From: Ptychodera flava
Lineage: Eukaryota > Hemichordata > Enteropneusta > Ptychoderidae
DNA length: 64,000 nucleotides
Assembly (NCBI RefSeq): GCF_041260155.1
Contig: NC_091946.1
Location: 18,615,353-18,679,352, forward strand
Reading direction: 5' to 3'
Shown: in pieces, positions 35,701 to 49,218 of the stretch
How positions within the stretch are numbered: the stretch's first letter is position 1
How the letters are laid out: every line of letters begins with the position of its first letter
Notes under the pieces: model-generated
What the model saw: only the letters and a program-made list of their open reading frames with translations
Databases searched by the model: none
Told to the model about the DNA's origin: nothing
Position numbers and translations under genes: made by a program

Positions 35701-38700
35701 ATGTGAGAAGTGGCCGTGTCAATGGTTGGGCAGACACCTACATGTAGGACATAGCAACAATAACCGGTGATCGCTAGGGGTCAGAGGTCAACAATGTGTA
35801 CACGAGAGTTTAGTTCATATACTTCGCAAGCTTTCGGTGTCGCGATAATATGCCAGATGAAGACCAAATATTCACGGTATATATGTTTCCGGTTTGATGT
35901 TTGCGAGGAGAATTCAATAGACGAAGTTTGATCAAGGTGTTTCCTCCTACCATACACCACTTCAAAAGCATAAATTGCTCGCGAGTGTATTTGGCTTGCC
36001 TTCTAGGTCGACTTCCCTCACGTATTGGCGATTGCAGACGATGTCCGGGCGTAGGTCATAGTTTACCTCTCGGGCAGAGGGGAGCTTATACGAGACCATT
36101 CCCGGGGTTTTACACTTGAACAAGAGAGTGGTTTTGTTCATGAAATGAGATACATGAACACTTGTGGTCGACACCCAATCACCGACTCACGTTCATGGTT
36201 TAAATCGTCTTCAATTGAATTTTTTGGCCTCTAACGTAACGCAATTCTGGATCATTCTTCACCAATCATGACACAGTGACAATTCATCGTCCTAGCCCTA
36301 TCACAAGGTATACAGTCACCTTTATGTATTAGCCTCTTTTACCACCTATTCAGGTTTGCATCTTATAAATTTAAACATTGACATGCACATTCTCTCGTTA
36401 TATCATCATAATACTCTCAAAACAAATAAATTTACACAAACAAGTTTGAATGCTAATCTTTACTATCTTTCAATCATGAAAATAAAGGCGTAATGCAACG
36501 ACACCCCCCCCCTTCATTCACTGAAAATTCCACCAAAATTCAATAGTTTCGTTGGTTGAATAAATAAGACTCGATATAAGTCAATGTCTTTACCCAGAAA
36601 CTGTCTCAATCTAACGTCTGAGAAGGAACGTCTGAGACCTTTGACACTCTTGACACACGGGTCAGGTAGCTGTAATTCTCGCTACGTTAAAGTGTATGTC
36701 TCGCATAAATTCAAAGTTAATTTTGCTTAAAATGAGCCATACTATATGATTTTGCCACCCCTACTTTATCAAATAAATGCATCACCCCAATGAAACGACG
36801 CGGTTAAATATTATTAAAATGCAATATGTTGTGCGACTTTGAAGTTAGCTGCCATTCGGGTCGTTTCGGAATTCGCGGACATTGCCACCGGAAATGACGT
36901 AACTAATAGAATGTACGAGTGATAGTGTTCACCTCCGCCATAGCGAATGCTTACCGCTGTGGCTTCAACATGGTGAGAAGTTACGCCTTTGGTGGCTGAA
37001 GTAACTGCAGCCATTGTCAGTTTATTGCATTGTAGGATGATGTATTAGCCGCATTTGACAAAATTACAAGAAAGGGTCGGAAAAGAGGCATTCAGACAAG
37101 CGTTTTCTGCGGTGCACATTTTCGAGTGCCGTGAATTAGAATACAAACGGTCCGGAAGCCAGATGTACGGTAAGATAGACTTTAATTCCTGGAGTTACTA
37201 CATCGATTATGTAATCGCAATGCCGTACCAGTACGACCATTGTCACCAGAAAGCTTCGCGTGTATCATCATCAACTGTGGACAAGAGCGAGAACAGCAGC
37301 AAGACTGCGACAGGTTGCCCAAAACATGTCAAGGATGCGGGGGCCGCGGAGAAGTATGGCCGTGTTTACATCCCCCAAGACTGATCGCTGATTCAGATGC
37401 TTTACGAAAGTGATTGTAAATAAATAAATGAATACAGGTACTAGATCTCATGCATGTGTGACTCTATAATTAGTAACGTTAGGAGATATCTAATTTTATA
37501 TTCCTAAAAAGTTTACCTAGTGATTGACTGACTCTTTGCGAGACTGAACGATAGGTTGTGTATAATATACAGCACGGCGCTGCCAGTAACAGTGACACAA
37601 CGTGTAGCATGCAAAGAAGTTTATACTGTTGACGAAGCAGTCGCGTTGTCGTCATCTGTTCCCTTCTGCTCGACTAAGTCTCCCCTAAAATATTAGCTTC
37701 TTTGAGAATTTCGCAGTCATGAAACAATGAACACTGTGCTTTATATCGCTGACACTTAATCAAGAAAAACTGCATAAGCGTAGCTGATCACCCCGTCACA
37801 GAAATGGCCGGCTGAGCCGCCCGGCCTCGGGTGCCAGTGTGCCCGATATTTACATCATGTCAATTTTAATTTATCTCTTCCCGAGAATTTGGCTAGACAT
37901 GTCTTTACGGTCACATAGTGCCCATGTTCATGTGAGGTTTTATAACGCCAAACTGAAGATTTTGCGGCGAGAATACTACCTTTGGTGTTTATGCTAACAT
38001 GACACTCAGCCTGTTCCACTTCCACTTGATAGGAAAGATGTGTGTTATGAACGGTGGACAATTTTCAACTTGATCTCTACTACATTTATCTACAAACGTC
38101 ATGGTGTAATTCAATTTTTTATATACAGATTTTGAACGAGGCAATTTGTGTTGAGAAGTAATAATAAGGTGGGATGGCAACTCCAGACTTTATTTTGTTA
38201 GCTTGCGGTTGTGTGTACGGTAGTGCACTGGTGTGTTTGACTGTGGTCACGGTGGGCTTGTCACTGACGCGACGGTCAACAAGAGTTCCGCTCTTGTTCT
38301 CGTTTAGGTTAAGGTTCCGACTGTTAAAATTTGCAGGCCTGTAAATTCTGAACAGCTTTGTCATATCTTCTGTGACGATGACATTCTCAGTTGCACTACT
38401 TTCACTCATGAAATTATCACTATCTCCATAGTCAATGCACGAAGTCACCATCACCCATTCTATTAGTGACGTCACAGCTACTTGCGCCAAAACGGGGCGA
38501 GCTCGGCAATTTCCGGAAAATGTCGCCATGATGGAAATCGAAAAGTGCAACTTTTCCCGTGTTTTCGTCGAAATAACATAATACAACCGTCTAAAAACCG
38601 CTCAAATAAGCTTCAGTTTGTGTGTAAATGTTTGTTTTATTAATACCAATTTCATTGACAACCAGAACTATAGTATATGCCCCAAGTCAAACGAAAAAGT

Positions 38701-40203
38701 CTCAAAATGTGGCAGGACTCACACTTTAAATACTTTTTGTCTCGTGCTTGGGGGCAAACTTCATGTATTGAAATGCATTGTTGGTAAAATGTGGACTTCT
38801 CACCACAGCAATAGTTTGAGATAGTGATCTCGTAAATACTTTGGACACAAACGTAATCACTGTCTAGGCAAGAAGTTCTGATTTTTCATGAAACTAGCGA
38901 AATTCATTCATCTTTTCGTCTTTTTAGGCATTTCTGGAGTTAAATTCCTGTACAACCTAAAACTTTACTTTTGCTTCTGTAGTATTATGTGTTTTACCTG
39001 AAAAAAGCAGCCATACTGAAGATATTGTTGACCGCATGAGACTTTTATACTCACTTTGGTGGCTAATCGTAATTGAGGTACCGAGAATTCAGGGGCCAGA
39101 GAGCAAGCTCCACCCCAAACCAATTTGTCTGCCTCTCAAATTCGTTTGCAGCGCTCTCATTGGCTCATTTTTTTTCTCGAGCAATCGCTTCTGCGAGCAA
39201 CAGGTTCACAGCACCCCTTGTAAAAAGTGAGACAACTGCATACAATACTAGAGTAAAAGAGGTCACCTACGAGCAAAAGGACCCCTGGGAAAGTCATCAA
39301 TCACGTGATTTATAGCGTGAACTTGCTGAGATCAGCGACGTTACGTCAGAATCATTTTAACGACACTAATGTAAACAGAACAGTTATGAAAAAATATATT
39401 CACGTCATTTATATGGAAAGGTAGAGAATGCCGTACAAGATACACTTGATCGTGTACGTCTTTAATCATCTTTGAACAAAGGGCTGTTAAAACATTTTGG
39501 CAATTGGTCAAAGTTCTTGAGGTTCCAGTTTTTCCTTTCTTTTGAGGCAGGCTTTCAGAGGAGGCGAGTTTCTTAAAACAATAATCATTTGCATATCGGA
39601 CATATGTCATGATTAAGAGCACGAAGTGTGCGTAAACTTGCACTTCAAAACTTCAAATCTGATCACGGTGACTGTTGGTGGTATCACAACATTTTTGAAA
39701 AAAAGCGTGCCCCGCAGCATTAGAATGGACCAAATGAAAAGGCAAAGAGTGGTTTATGTGTACGAACTTATGGAAAGTCTCAGTTGATATAGTGGTCAGC
39801 GTGTCGTCGTCGCCGCCCAGGGTGAAAAGTGTACAATGCTAAATGCACCATGCAAAACCATTTCCTGCCAGCTCGATAGTGGCCGTTGGTTATTTTATCC
39901 GAAACTTGTGAAAAAACGTAGTTTATGTAATCCATAATTTGTCTGTAAAGTGACAACATACGGAACACAAAGTCAGGGCCGCTAAGACTTGTACGGGTAT
40001 CCGGGCAGATTTTAAACACCCCAGGTCGAAAGCCGTGCATTAAACTTACCGGCTTTTGCGAAAGTCACCAAAAACACATCGTCGTCTCGCACTTCAAAGT
40101 TCTTCACGTTGGTCTCGATGTTGTTCTTCTCCATGATGACCGGCAAGACATATCCAGGGCGGAAGAAGTAAGTCTTCTTCAATGAAACTTGTTCCTCCGT
40201 CAT
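32735..40203 (-). CDS. cytosolic sulfotransferase SULT-B (six exons)
   Basis: Predicted cytosolic PAPS-dependent sulfotransferase, 306 aa. Exons in transcript order: 40050-40203, 35204-35469, 34896-35019, 34350-34444, 33841-34012, 32735-32844. All have GT-AG junctions and phases 1,0,1,0,1; stop TAA at 32735-32737. Motifs: PAPS loop TFAKAGTNW (47-55), [10 protein letters not shown] with His124, [10 protein letters not shown] (145-154), and [13 protein letters not shown] from 269. The PAPS loop is unusual: Tyr-Pro of the near-invariant TYPK is Phe-Ala, though the Lys (50) is kept. Pro122 replaces the usual Lys before Thr-His. Intron 1 is 4.6 kb, much longer than in SULT-C or D. A TATA box lies 83 bp upstream. 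The frame is intact throughout, so it is probably expressed, but PAPS binding may be altered. Confidence 0.92.
33503..33713. mobile_element. TTAA MITE, family 2 copy 2 (SULT-B intron 5)
   Basis: TTAA (33499-33502), CCCTTTGAGCGCCAATGTC at the left end, GCACTCAAAAGG at the right end, then TTAA (33714-33717); 211 bp. The terminal inverted repeats are CCCTTTGAGYGC. Confidence 0.8.
35470..40049. other. SULT-B intron 1 (4.6 kb)
   Basis: It contains a family 3 MITE left end near 36306 and several open frames I do not recognise: - 35962-36174, + 37055-37384 and - 38119-38586 (155 codons). The last starts in a CpG-containing stretch with a TGACGTCA site at about 38467-38474. None shows a known domain. 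A nested gene or old insertion cannot be excluded. Confidence 0.4.
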
Positions 40204-40285
40204 ATTGTTGGGCGGTGCGCGTGACTACAATACCTTAGTGACAAGTACCTGAACACGAACTACCTCAAACTGACCTGGGCGCGAG

Positions 40286-40294
40286 CTATTTATA
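40286..40294 (-). promoter_or_regulatory. TATA box of SULT-B
   Basis: TATAAATAG on the minus strand, 83 bp before the start codon. The same octamer stands upstream of SULT-C, and a variant upstream of SULT-D. Confidence 0.7.
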
Positions 40295-42669
40295 CCAGAG
40301 TTCCTGCGCCGTAACACAGGAACTAATTGCCCATCCGCGGTCGATATTTATGGAAATGGGCCAGGTACGAAAACAATTTAATTAAAGATATTTCAAGGTT
40401 TATTTGACACCTATTTGGGCAATAAAATCTTTATATTGCTCAGAAATGCAAAGTAATGGCACAAGATGTGCATTTGCTGTACTGGCCGATATATGACTCA
40501 TTGAAGTCAGCGTAAACAACGACCGGGTCAGACATGAATTACCTTAGGGCCTACACTAAACAGTAGACTAAAGCCTACAACAGCTGGATGGCGTCTTTGG
40601 TGATCTTCATATTTAGCATGAACAAAATTCAATGTATTTTTTTATATATATTCTATCGTTATTTGCAAACAAGTGTGTAAATTGCAGGGTGTACAGCTTG
40701 AAAAAATGACGAAGAACTACTTTATTGATACTGTATTAAACGTTCACAGCCACACTGACGTCCTTGCCAACTAATTTACATTGGACGAGATGATCTCTAC
40801 GAGGGAACGGTCAACAAGAGGCTGTCATCAGTCGCTGTAAGTCTGTTTTTACTGACATAGTTGTTCGATAAGTTGCAAAGTTTGCATGTATGTAGTGTAC
40901 AGTTCTTTCGCTCTCTGCCAGTGCTCAGTCACCACTTTTTACTGACTCTGACCATATTATCCACTCTAGATGAACCTAAATCGTTCATTACCTCAATAGG
41001 ACGGATTAAGAAGGGGGTCGTGTCGTTCTGAAGAACACCTATGCGTTTCAATAATGCGCTAATGACGACAAAATCACATAATATCCAGATTCGCATAACA
41101 TTTTCTTTCTGTGTATTTAGAAGTCATCGTACATCCCTTGCAAATTTGTTAATGTACTCAAAAAAACACCCGTCTCTTAAACTTTGCGTACGTCGATTGC
41201 ATACCTCAGGTCAACACAATACGTTGACATGTCTCTTTATCTGGGGCATTAGCCCAAGCAAACCAGGCCCCTGTACCTGTCCTTTTCGTGAGTCTGCGCC
41301 AAGCTGGCAATTCTTAATTTCGACCTTGCTCCACACTTTTCACCAGGTTACCGGGCAATTGAACACTTTCCATAACTATTAAAGCGGTTCGCCGACAGTT
41401 TTTGACGTAGCTGGCGCTAGACCGTTACGATGTATCAGACAGCGACAGTTCTCGCACAGGTCACGTCCTCGAGATGACGTTATCGTAATTTCGATAATTT
41501 GGCTTGTTGAAAAATTCGTCATGGTGAAAAAATTTTTTCTAATTCTTGTTCAGGAAATCTCAGTTATCGGTGGTCCAAAATTGTAAGAATGCAGTTTATT
41601 TGTTCCAAAAAATCAATCAATTCCTTAAAGTCGTCAAGTAACGTTTATTACAGAAAGTCATTTATTACCCCGTCGATATTCTATTTATCATTCAAAAGTC
41701 AACAACCAAGACCATCGGAATGTTTTTATATGTTTTGCTCTATTTGAATAGGAGTAAGAGCACTTCTTTCAAAAAAATTAATAAACAAATTATCGTCATT
41801 ATCATAATGACACATTCGGAACGTGACTCGTTCGAGATCACTTGTTGTCCGATCGTATCTGTTGAGCGCCAGCAACGTCAACAACTGTAGTACAATTTGC
41901 ATTGATGTTGAAAAATGTTCAATTACTTCACGTGAAAAGGGAGAGAATATAGCTGAGTTGAAACGGAGGCTTGTCCCCACGGCGAAAGACGTGCGAAAGG
42001 CGCATGGAAAGGCTACTGCCCCAGATAGAGAGACACGGCCACACATTTCTTGGACTTGTGATAGTCTGCACCGAGTAATTATTGGAACACAAAGCTATTG
42101 TTCGTTTCTAAAGATATTAACAAATGCATTTTGGATATACGGTGAATTCTTATAGATTACATAATTTTGCAAACAGGGAAAAAGGTTTTTTGAATCCTGT
42201 AACTACGCTTTTGATGATGTACATATTTGTTGACAGTCGACTCATACCAATAAATTTAGAATAACACCTACTAAACTTCATTTTTCTAAGAACTCATATT
42301 TATATTTTGTAGATTTTCGTTAAGAATTCACCGAAAAACCTTATTTACCGACGTTCCAACCGCATGTATGTAAACCGTATGGATGTGATGTTATACAACC
42401 GTTTTCTGAAGACAAGGATGTTGCTTCTCACATTGACACTTTTAAGGCCGGACATAGTACAAAAAATCCCTTCAAAACACATTTTATTAAATGCGGCTGC
42501 TTTTTGATCACTCAAAATCAAAAACCAATAAATTGACAATGTTTTCTCACCTCTAGGAAACACTTGCACTGGGTATCGTGTACGAGGCGCCAAATGTGAA
42601 AAAAATAATTTACACAATCGCGCTTATCATAGGGATAGAACAGATGGAAAATGTATATAAAGAGGATTA

Positions 42670-42733
<64 letters not shown>

Positions 42734-45674
42734 ATTAAATATTCCTCCCTATATACATTTCCCAGCTGTTCTATCTCTGAAATAAAGGTAATTGTGTAAA
42801 TAAATTTAGTGACATTTGGCGCCGCCTCGTAATTGTTGAAGATCATGACGACATCCAACGCTCACTCACTTGAAGAAATCGCGTAAGTAAATGAATACTA
42901 CCTATCCTATTTAAGTGCTCTAAAAGAAGAAGTACTTTCAAGAGTCCACGACTACTATTATGAGGACTCATCAATCGGCTATTTTGGATTCCTTTTGAAG
43001 TTTTGCTTGGCAAAGAAACTGTATCACGCATTTAAAGACCTACCTCTAGAGTTCAAGGATAAAATGCTCTTCGAAATTACTGACATAAAATGTTAATTTC
43101 AGGAAGTCAAACTCTTCAAAGTTTTTTAAATCCACTGTTGTTAGGGCAACGCTTCGCGCACAAGACACATGACCTTTCGACACAATACTAAACCTATGGG
43201 ACGGTGGATAATTGAAACACGCGCATCATGGCAAACGAAGTCCATCACGTTTAACTTCGAACTTTATGCCTTCTCCCTCTAACGAAAGTTTGGACATCTG
43301 AAAATCTGGCATCGAAATTATGATTTGAAATTCCCCGTTACAGGACAACATTGCTGAATTAGGTCGTTGAAAGCTTAAATAGTGACTGATTTAAAAAAAT
43401 AAAAATAAAAATTGAATCGCGATTTGGTATCATGCACACATACATTGTGCAGTTTCCATTCGTAACGTTGGCATATATTTTGTGCAAATTTGCCCGAGCA
43501 GAGTCCCCGAACAATTATTTTCGTTTTGTCATGCGCGGATCATCTCAGTATACCCACGGCACGTTCAAGCTTATAGAGACACATTTCGAGATTGAGATAT
43601 TTCAGACCAACGTCTACATTATCAATTATAAGGGACGCTATTTTGACCATAGTTTTCTAACGCAAAATCTGTCACATAGCCTATAAATCGCCATTGTGAT
43701 GTCAGTGGGTATACCAATGAAAGCACCGGCAATCCTATTTTATTAGTGAAATGTTTAAGGGTAATTGGTATAAATGACTGTGAATACAAATAAGCCTTTG
43801 AATTATTCCTACACCCTCTGCAATAGAAATACACTCCAAGCCGCTAAATTTTGCATTTCTGCATGAAAGAAATTTTTGCTCATTGTCGTATATATGTTTG
43901 CTCTGAAGGATATTGGTTGTGTTGTAGTATTACCGTATTAGTAAAACCAAAGTATAATTTTGTTCATCTTCAAACCGATCAGAAGTGTTTACTTTACTGC
44001 GTAAGTTTCCCTAAAAATATCCAGAACCCCAAAGCCCCAACAAAAATGATTTACAACTTGGGAAATAGGAAAGAGACTTCTAATTCATTGTAGCACATTG
44101 TGGTGGCATCATTAGTTAACGGTATACAAAATATATTTGTCCAAAATACATATGGTTGGTATGCATTCTATCATACGATATTCTTTCGAGAGACTATCTT
44201 TTTATTATTTGTCGGAAAAGTCTTTATTTGTTTACAAATGTTTGCATAGTGCGTCTAATTTGTTGGTATTGTCTATCCGTATTACGGTGATGGACACGTG
44301 TATAAACGCAAATACTCCATGTGTTATTTAAGGTGGCCATTGCTCATAACACAGCGTATTTTGATCAAAATCACTTTTCTGCAGGGATTTGTTTAATTTT
44401 AATTAATATGTCAACCCAAGATTAAAATATTCTATGGGTCCAACTTTCAACAGGAGAAGTAGTCGTAATTTGATGTATGCAAATCGTCCGATTTCCTTGC
44501 TTCTTTTTCGTCCTCTTTTCAATATTTCAAAAAATTTCAGAAATTTTCACATTATCTCTCCTTAAAATGACTATATAACAAAACGATAATTGTATTTGGC
44601 AATAAAGCTTCTACATTTGGAATAAGAGTCACGTCAATTTTGCTTATAATGATTTGAATCACCTTTTTAAAGTCGTTCAACCCCGTCCTATTTAAGAATG
44701 AGAATAGACAACGCAAAACAAAATTGTCGTTTTTTTAAATAAACTCTAGTTCCAAATATCAAAATTTTATAAATTAGTGTTCACTTATTGACGTAAATTA
44801 ATTTATATCATTAATACCAAAACTTAGATGTTCTACTCAAATATGTACCCTTTTCATCCTTCGAGTAAACCATTGCTAGTATACTAAGCTTTAGATTCTC
44901 TGCTTTTTAAAAAATCTATAAGGGCTTTTCATGTCACTTTGATGAGAAATATGGCTTTGAAAAAAGTGTTTGGTAAGTGCAACGCCACCTTAAAGTATTA
45001 CGAAACTCAAGGAATATTATGAGAATTGTCCGGTAGTACATAAATTACATCCAATCTGTTTATTAAACTTTCACAGTTCCAAAGTTTCACACTCACAAAT
45101 CACCCTCCAAATGAATGTCTTTTGGCTTTTAACCAGTCTAAATGCAGTGTCCGAAAGTATTTATAACAAAGGCAGCATTTCTACCAAAGTCAAAGAAGCA
45201 TTTCAAATCTCTGAATGGAGTAGGGGTACGGTCATATTTTGCGATTCGAAAAGGAAGAGTCACATTTTAGAAAGGGGACTGGGGTGTGTCATTTTCTATG
45301 ATTGACCTACTCCCATTTCCTGAGGGTCAATCGGACCCCTCACCATAACTGATAGCTCCATGAGTTCCATAGGTAAGACAACTAAGACGGACTTGCAGCT
45401 ATTCCGACCCATTGGATCGCTTCTTGAATCGAAGAGAAATAAATGTTTTCTTACTCGTGACAAGAAACTAAATCTAACCTTTCTAATCATCACCTCACAC
45501 GTATTTGAGTAAAGAGGAATTAAAATGTCATTGATCTATGCATGAAATTTGGTTTCAGTCTTCAAATATTGAAAGCTACCCTATCTTCAATAAGACAAAC
45601 ACATCAAAAAATATTTGAAGAAAACATGTTGTGTCACTCATTGCGCCTTTTTTGGAAATAACGGTAGGTACGCA
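40295..45674. other. intergenic between SULT-B promoter and SULT-C 3' end
   Basis: It holds the palindromic element at 42582-42830. From about 43850 to 45670 it is homologous to 52550-53690 downstream of SULT-D; for example, TGTAGCACATTGT and GATCCATTGA/GACCCATTGG landmarks occur in the same order. A G-run-like remnant lies at 45215-45310. No other gene recognised. Confidence 0.5.
42582..42830. mobile_element. palindromic element with ~110-bp arms
   Basis: The left arm starts CGAGGCGCCAAATG and the right arm ends CATTTGGCGCCGCCTCG. Between them the arms match inverted through AATTTACACAAT, GATAGAACAG and AAATGTATATA, meeting at an AT/GT core (42677-42733). Open frames on both strands encode nearly the same peptide, as a palindrome must. 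Possible TA target duplication. Confidence 0.8.
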
Positions 45675-46737
45675 TTAAAATTCATATTTCAAGTCTTCAT
45701 AACCCTTCATTTTTTCGTCATAATATTTGTCGAAAGCCTCGTTCTGGAACACGGTGAATGTGTTCTTCCAACCGCCGGACACACCTAGAGAAATGAATAT
45801 ACGAACAAACAAAAGGTAATATGAATATCGAGAGTTGCTTGAACAATTAGTTCTGAATCTCAGAGGGGTTATGAATTGATATGTATAAATAAAAAAACCT
45901 AACAGAAATATCCGTTTTGGCATCTATTTATTCACTCTATTCCAAGAACCTTGACACTGACGATTCCCTAGGTAATCAGTAATTAAACGCTAACTGTGCT
46001 CACTAATATCCATCCCTCCTAAACCTGATACTATTCCTCCATGTGTTTCTAAAATATTATATTGCCGTTAAAATATTTTTTTGAACGATGTGATATTGAA
46101 CATCAGTAAAATTGTTTTGGTTGTCGTGGCGTAAGTTAAAAGAATTTTCGAATTTTTAATTACCTTTCCTCTGCCATACTCCCTCCGGTCTGAGTATGAA
46201 GTCACGACCTTTGATGGTCTCGTTGGCCTTCTTCATGTATTGGAAGCCAGTGACCCGAACTACTTCATCGACTTGTGCGTCAGTCAGAGACTTGCCCATA
46301 AACTCGGCAATTCTCTTGACGGAGCCTTTGTGATCCTGACGAAGAAGGAAGGGAGAACAAAACGATCTAAATGCATATGTAACCTTTATCACATGCCTCA
46401 TGTATCGAACGTCATACGGCCCTTAGAATTTAATGGGTGAAACTGGCCTGGAGCTATTTCGAACTTGTGACGGGGAAATTCGAGAATTACCGATGACCGA
46501 ATTACTCAATGTTGCATGAAAGACAGTCATTGCACAACGTCACCGGTCATGACTGACATAGGAAATCCGGTGTTTGTAAAATTATATGGAAGACAGCCCA
46601 TAAACTGCATAACCTTGATTAAGATGTATTCATGGAAATCGATGATTGTAAGTTGCAAAACGGACCAAAATGTTTGGTACAACATTTAAAAATTGTGGGA
46701 GAGGCATTGATTAAAAAACTGATAGTCCTAGCGTAAT

Positions 46738-46797
<60 letters not shown>

Positions 46798-49120
46798 ATA
46801 TAATATTATCGCGTAATGGCAATTTTATTCTCTCTCTCTAAAAGCATTTGTTGTCGTGATACTGACATTAGCTGTGAACTTTAAATCGTTTTGATGATTT
46901 TGTTGACGAAAACAGGGACATGTGTCCTTAGAGTGTTAAAGCGAAATTTATTATTTACCAATATTTTATTATTGACCATTTATTTGTACAAATGCAGTTT
47001 TACTGTTGATAAATGATGCCACGATCTGATTAGAATTCAGGAGTAATCAGACGCCACACATAGAGTTTATGTGGCCAAGTTAAATACTAGGCGTTCTGAG
47101 ATGGAAATCTGTGTGCAACAACGAACTGCATTTTACAGAACAAAATAATGGACAATATATCCAGAGTTAAGTTAAAGGGTCCTTATAAATATGAACAGTA
47201 TTAGATATAGTAACCACATTTAGTAATTTTTCATATGTTTAAAGACTCTTTAAAGTTTACTTTGAACACGTGGAAAGACTAAAAGCTGCGAACATTAAAG
47301 ATCAAATGATGACGATTCATCACCCATGGTTAATATTCTTAAAATTGCGAATCGCGCACTGTACAATCTATAAACCAAATTAAATAATATATACAGCCCT
47401 AGACATTACAGGCGAGCTACGCTGTTCAAAAGCTTGCATCTGCGCAGGTGTTAAACGTCATGTTCAGGAGAAGTTGAAATTGTTATCAAGCGCATGTTAC
47501 CAGCCTACCTTCTTTATGTCTTCATAGCGTATCCAAAATATCCACGGTTCATTCTTGTATTTGGCCCATGCTTTAGTGAACTCACAATAGTCGCCATATA
47601 CTGCTGCAATGGAAATGGCCAAAATATTGACATATATTATAACATGAGGGCGTCCTCTTTGAGACTATTTCAAACGTACAGTTTCGGAGTGTAAGAGTGA
47701 ACTTGAACGTCTGACAAAACGAAGTCTCCTTGGTGTTTATGTACCAATCAAATTTATACGGTCTAATTCAACTGCGAACATTTCCAGCCTCTGTCTCGGA
47801 AAGTTCTGCCACATATCAATAAGGCTCATTCGTTATGTTATGATCCGAACGAACTAGCTTCGTGATAGTTTGTCTTCAAATTTCAATTAGCATATGTGTA
47901 TTTCAAATGTCATCAGCAGTCCTGCTAACTTACAGAGCCCTTCCATGTAAGTGTTGAACATTTCTTCCTACCCTAACCGCTAATATATGTTACATTTGTC
48001 ATTGAAAATTCTGCTACATGTAAAGACGTCTCATGATTTGATCCACAGTTTGTCTGCAGAACTTGATCAAACGGTGTGTGTCAAAGAATAAGCGGTTTAG
48101 CTTACTTACTGAGTCCTTTCATGTACGCGTCGAACATTTCTTCCCAGGTTAAGGGGTCCAGAAAACGCACGGATAGATGCCAGTTATAGAGAGAAATGAG
48201 GCAGTCCTTCGGGTTTCTGTCCACGACGATAGTCTACAGGAAGGATGGAGATACAACGCAAATAGGTAGGTAAACACAAAGATATCGACATGCGGTAGAG
48301 CAATCAAACCGACGAACTGAGAAAAAGTAGTTTGAGTGAAGAGGGAGAAAAGAATTTACGATTCCATTATACTACTAAGCGGGGATGTATTTCGGTATGG
48401 TCTTGGGAGGAGAACAAGAACTGTGCTTTACAACATAAAACAATTATACCACAATCAACACGATTGGAACTAATTTGGGATAATTGGATCTTTACATTTT
48501 TCAAAAATATTTTCTCAAAAGTGTTAGGTGCCCTATAGCTGAATGTTGCGATATTACAAATCACCCATTAAAACAAGTGTGTAACTTGAAAAGAAAAGCT
48601 GATGATGTTACATTTGCAGATTATATCGGGATCAATTCACCATCCAGTGATCCAAAATTAGTTCCAATCGTGTTAATCATAATAATAGTAGCAAAATGGA
48701 GCTTTACATGGAACTGTCAGGAGAGGAGTCGCAAGTCTCTGAAAATGTTATGCGACAGGATCACAAACCTTTTCCTTAATGTCTGCTCAGAGTATAGAAC
48801 CATCCCTGTGTCCACCATGACATTGCGAGTCATTGCTCAACTTACTTTTGGTTTCTTTTTGAACAGCTCGGCTGGAGCTTGCTCCGGAAACAGATGTGTC
48901 GGTATTCCTCTCGGGGAGCCCTTGGGGATTGTCTCTAACATGACTTTTGCCAGTGATGGTACATCTGTGATACCTTCCTCAACCAGGTCAGGGTGAGTAG
49001 ATGGACCAAGCTCTAATAAGGGAACTTTTTCATTAAGTGCTTTCTCTTTAAGTATGTCGATGTTATCAATATTTTGGATTGCGCTGATAATTTCCATCGT
49101 CCAGTTAGTTCCTGTGAAAT

Positions 49121-49218
<98 letters not shown>

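Noticed and set aside
38119-38586. 155-codon minus-strand frame in SULT-B intron 1 as a nested gene
   Set aside because: The CpG-containing start region is suggestive, but no domain or splice partners were recognised; left inside the intron entry.
45215-45310. Another G-run element
   Set aside because: Only loose similarity to the GTCACATTTTAGAAAGGGG pattern; no ends visible.
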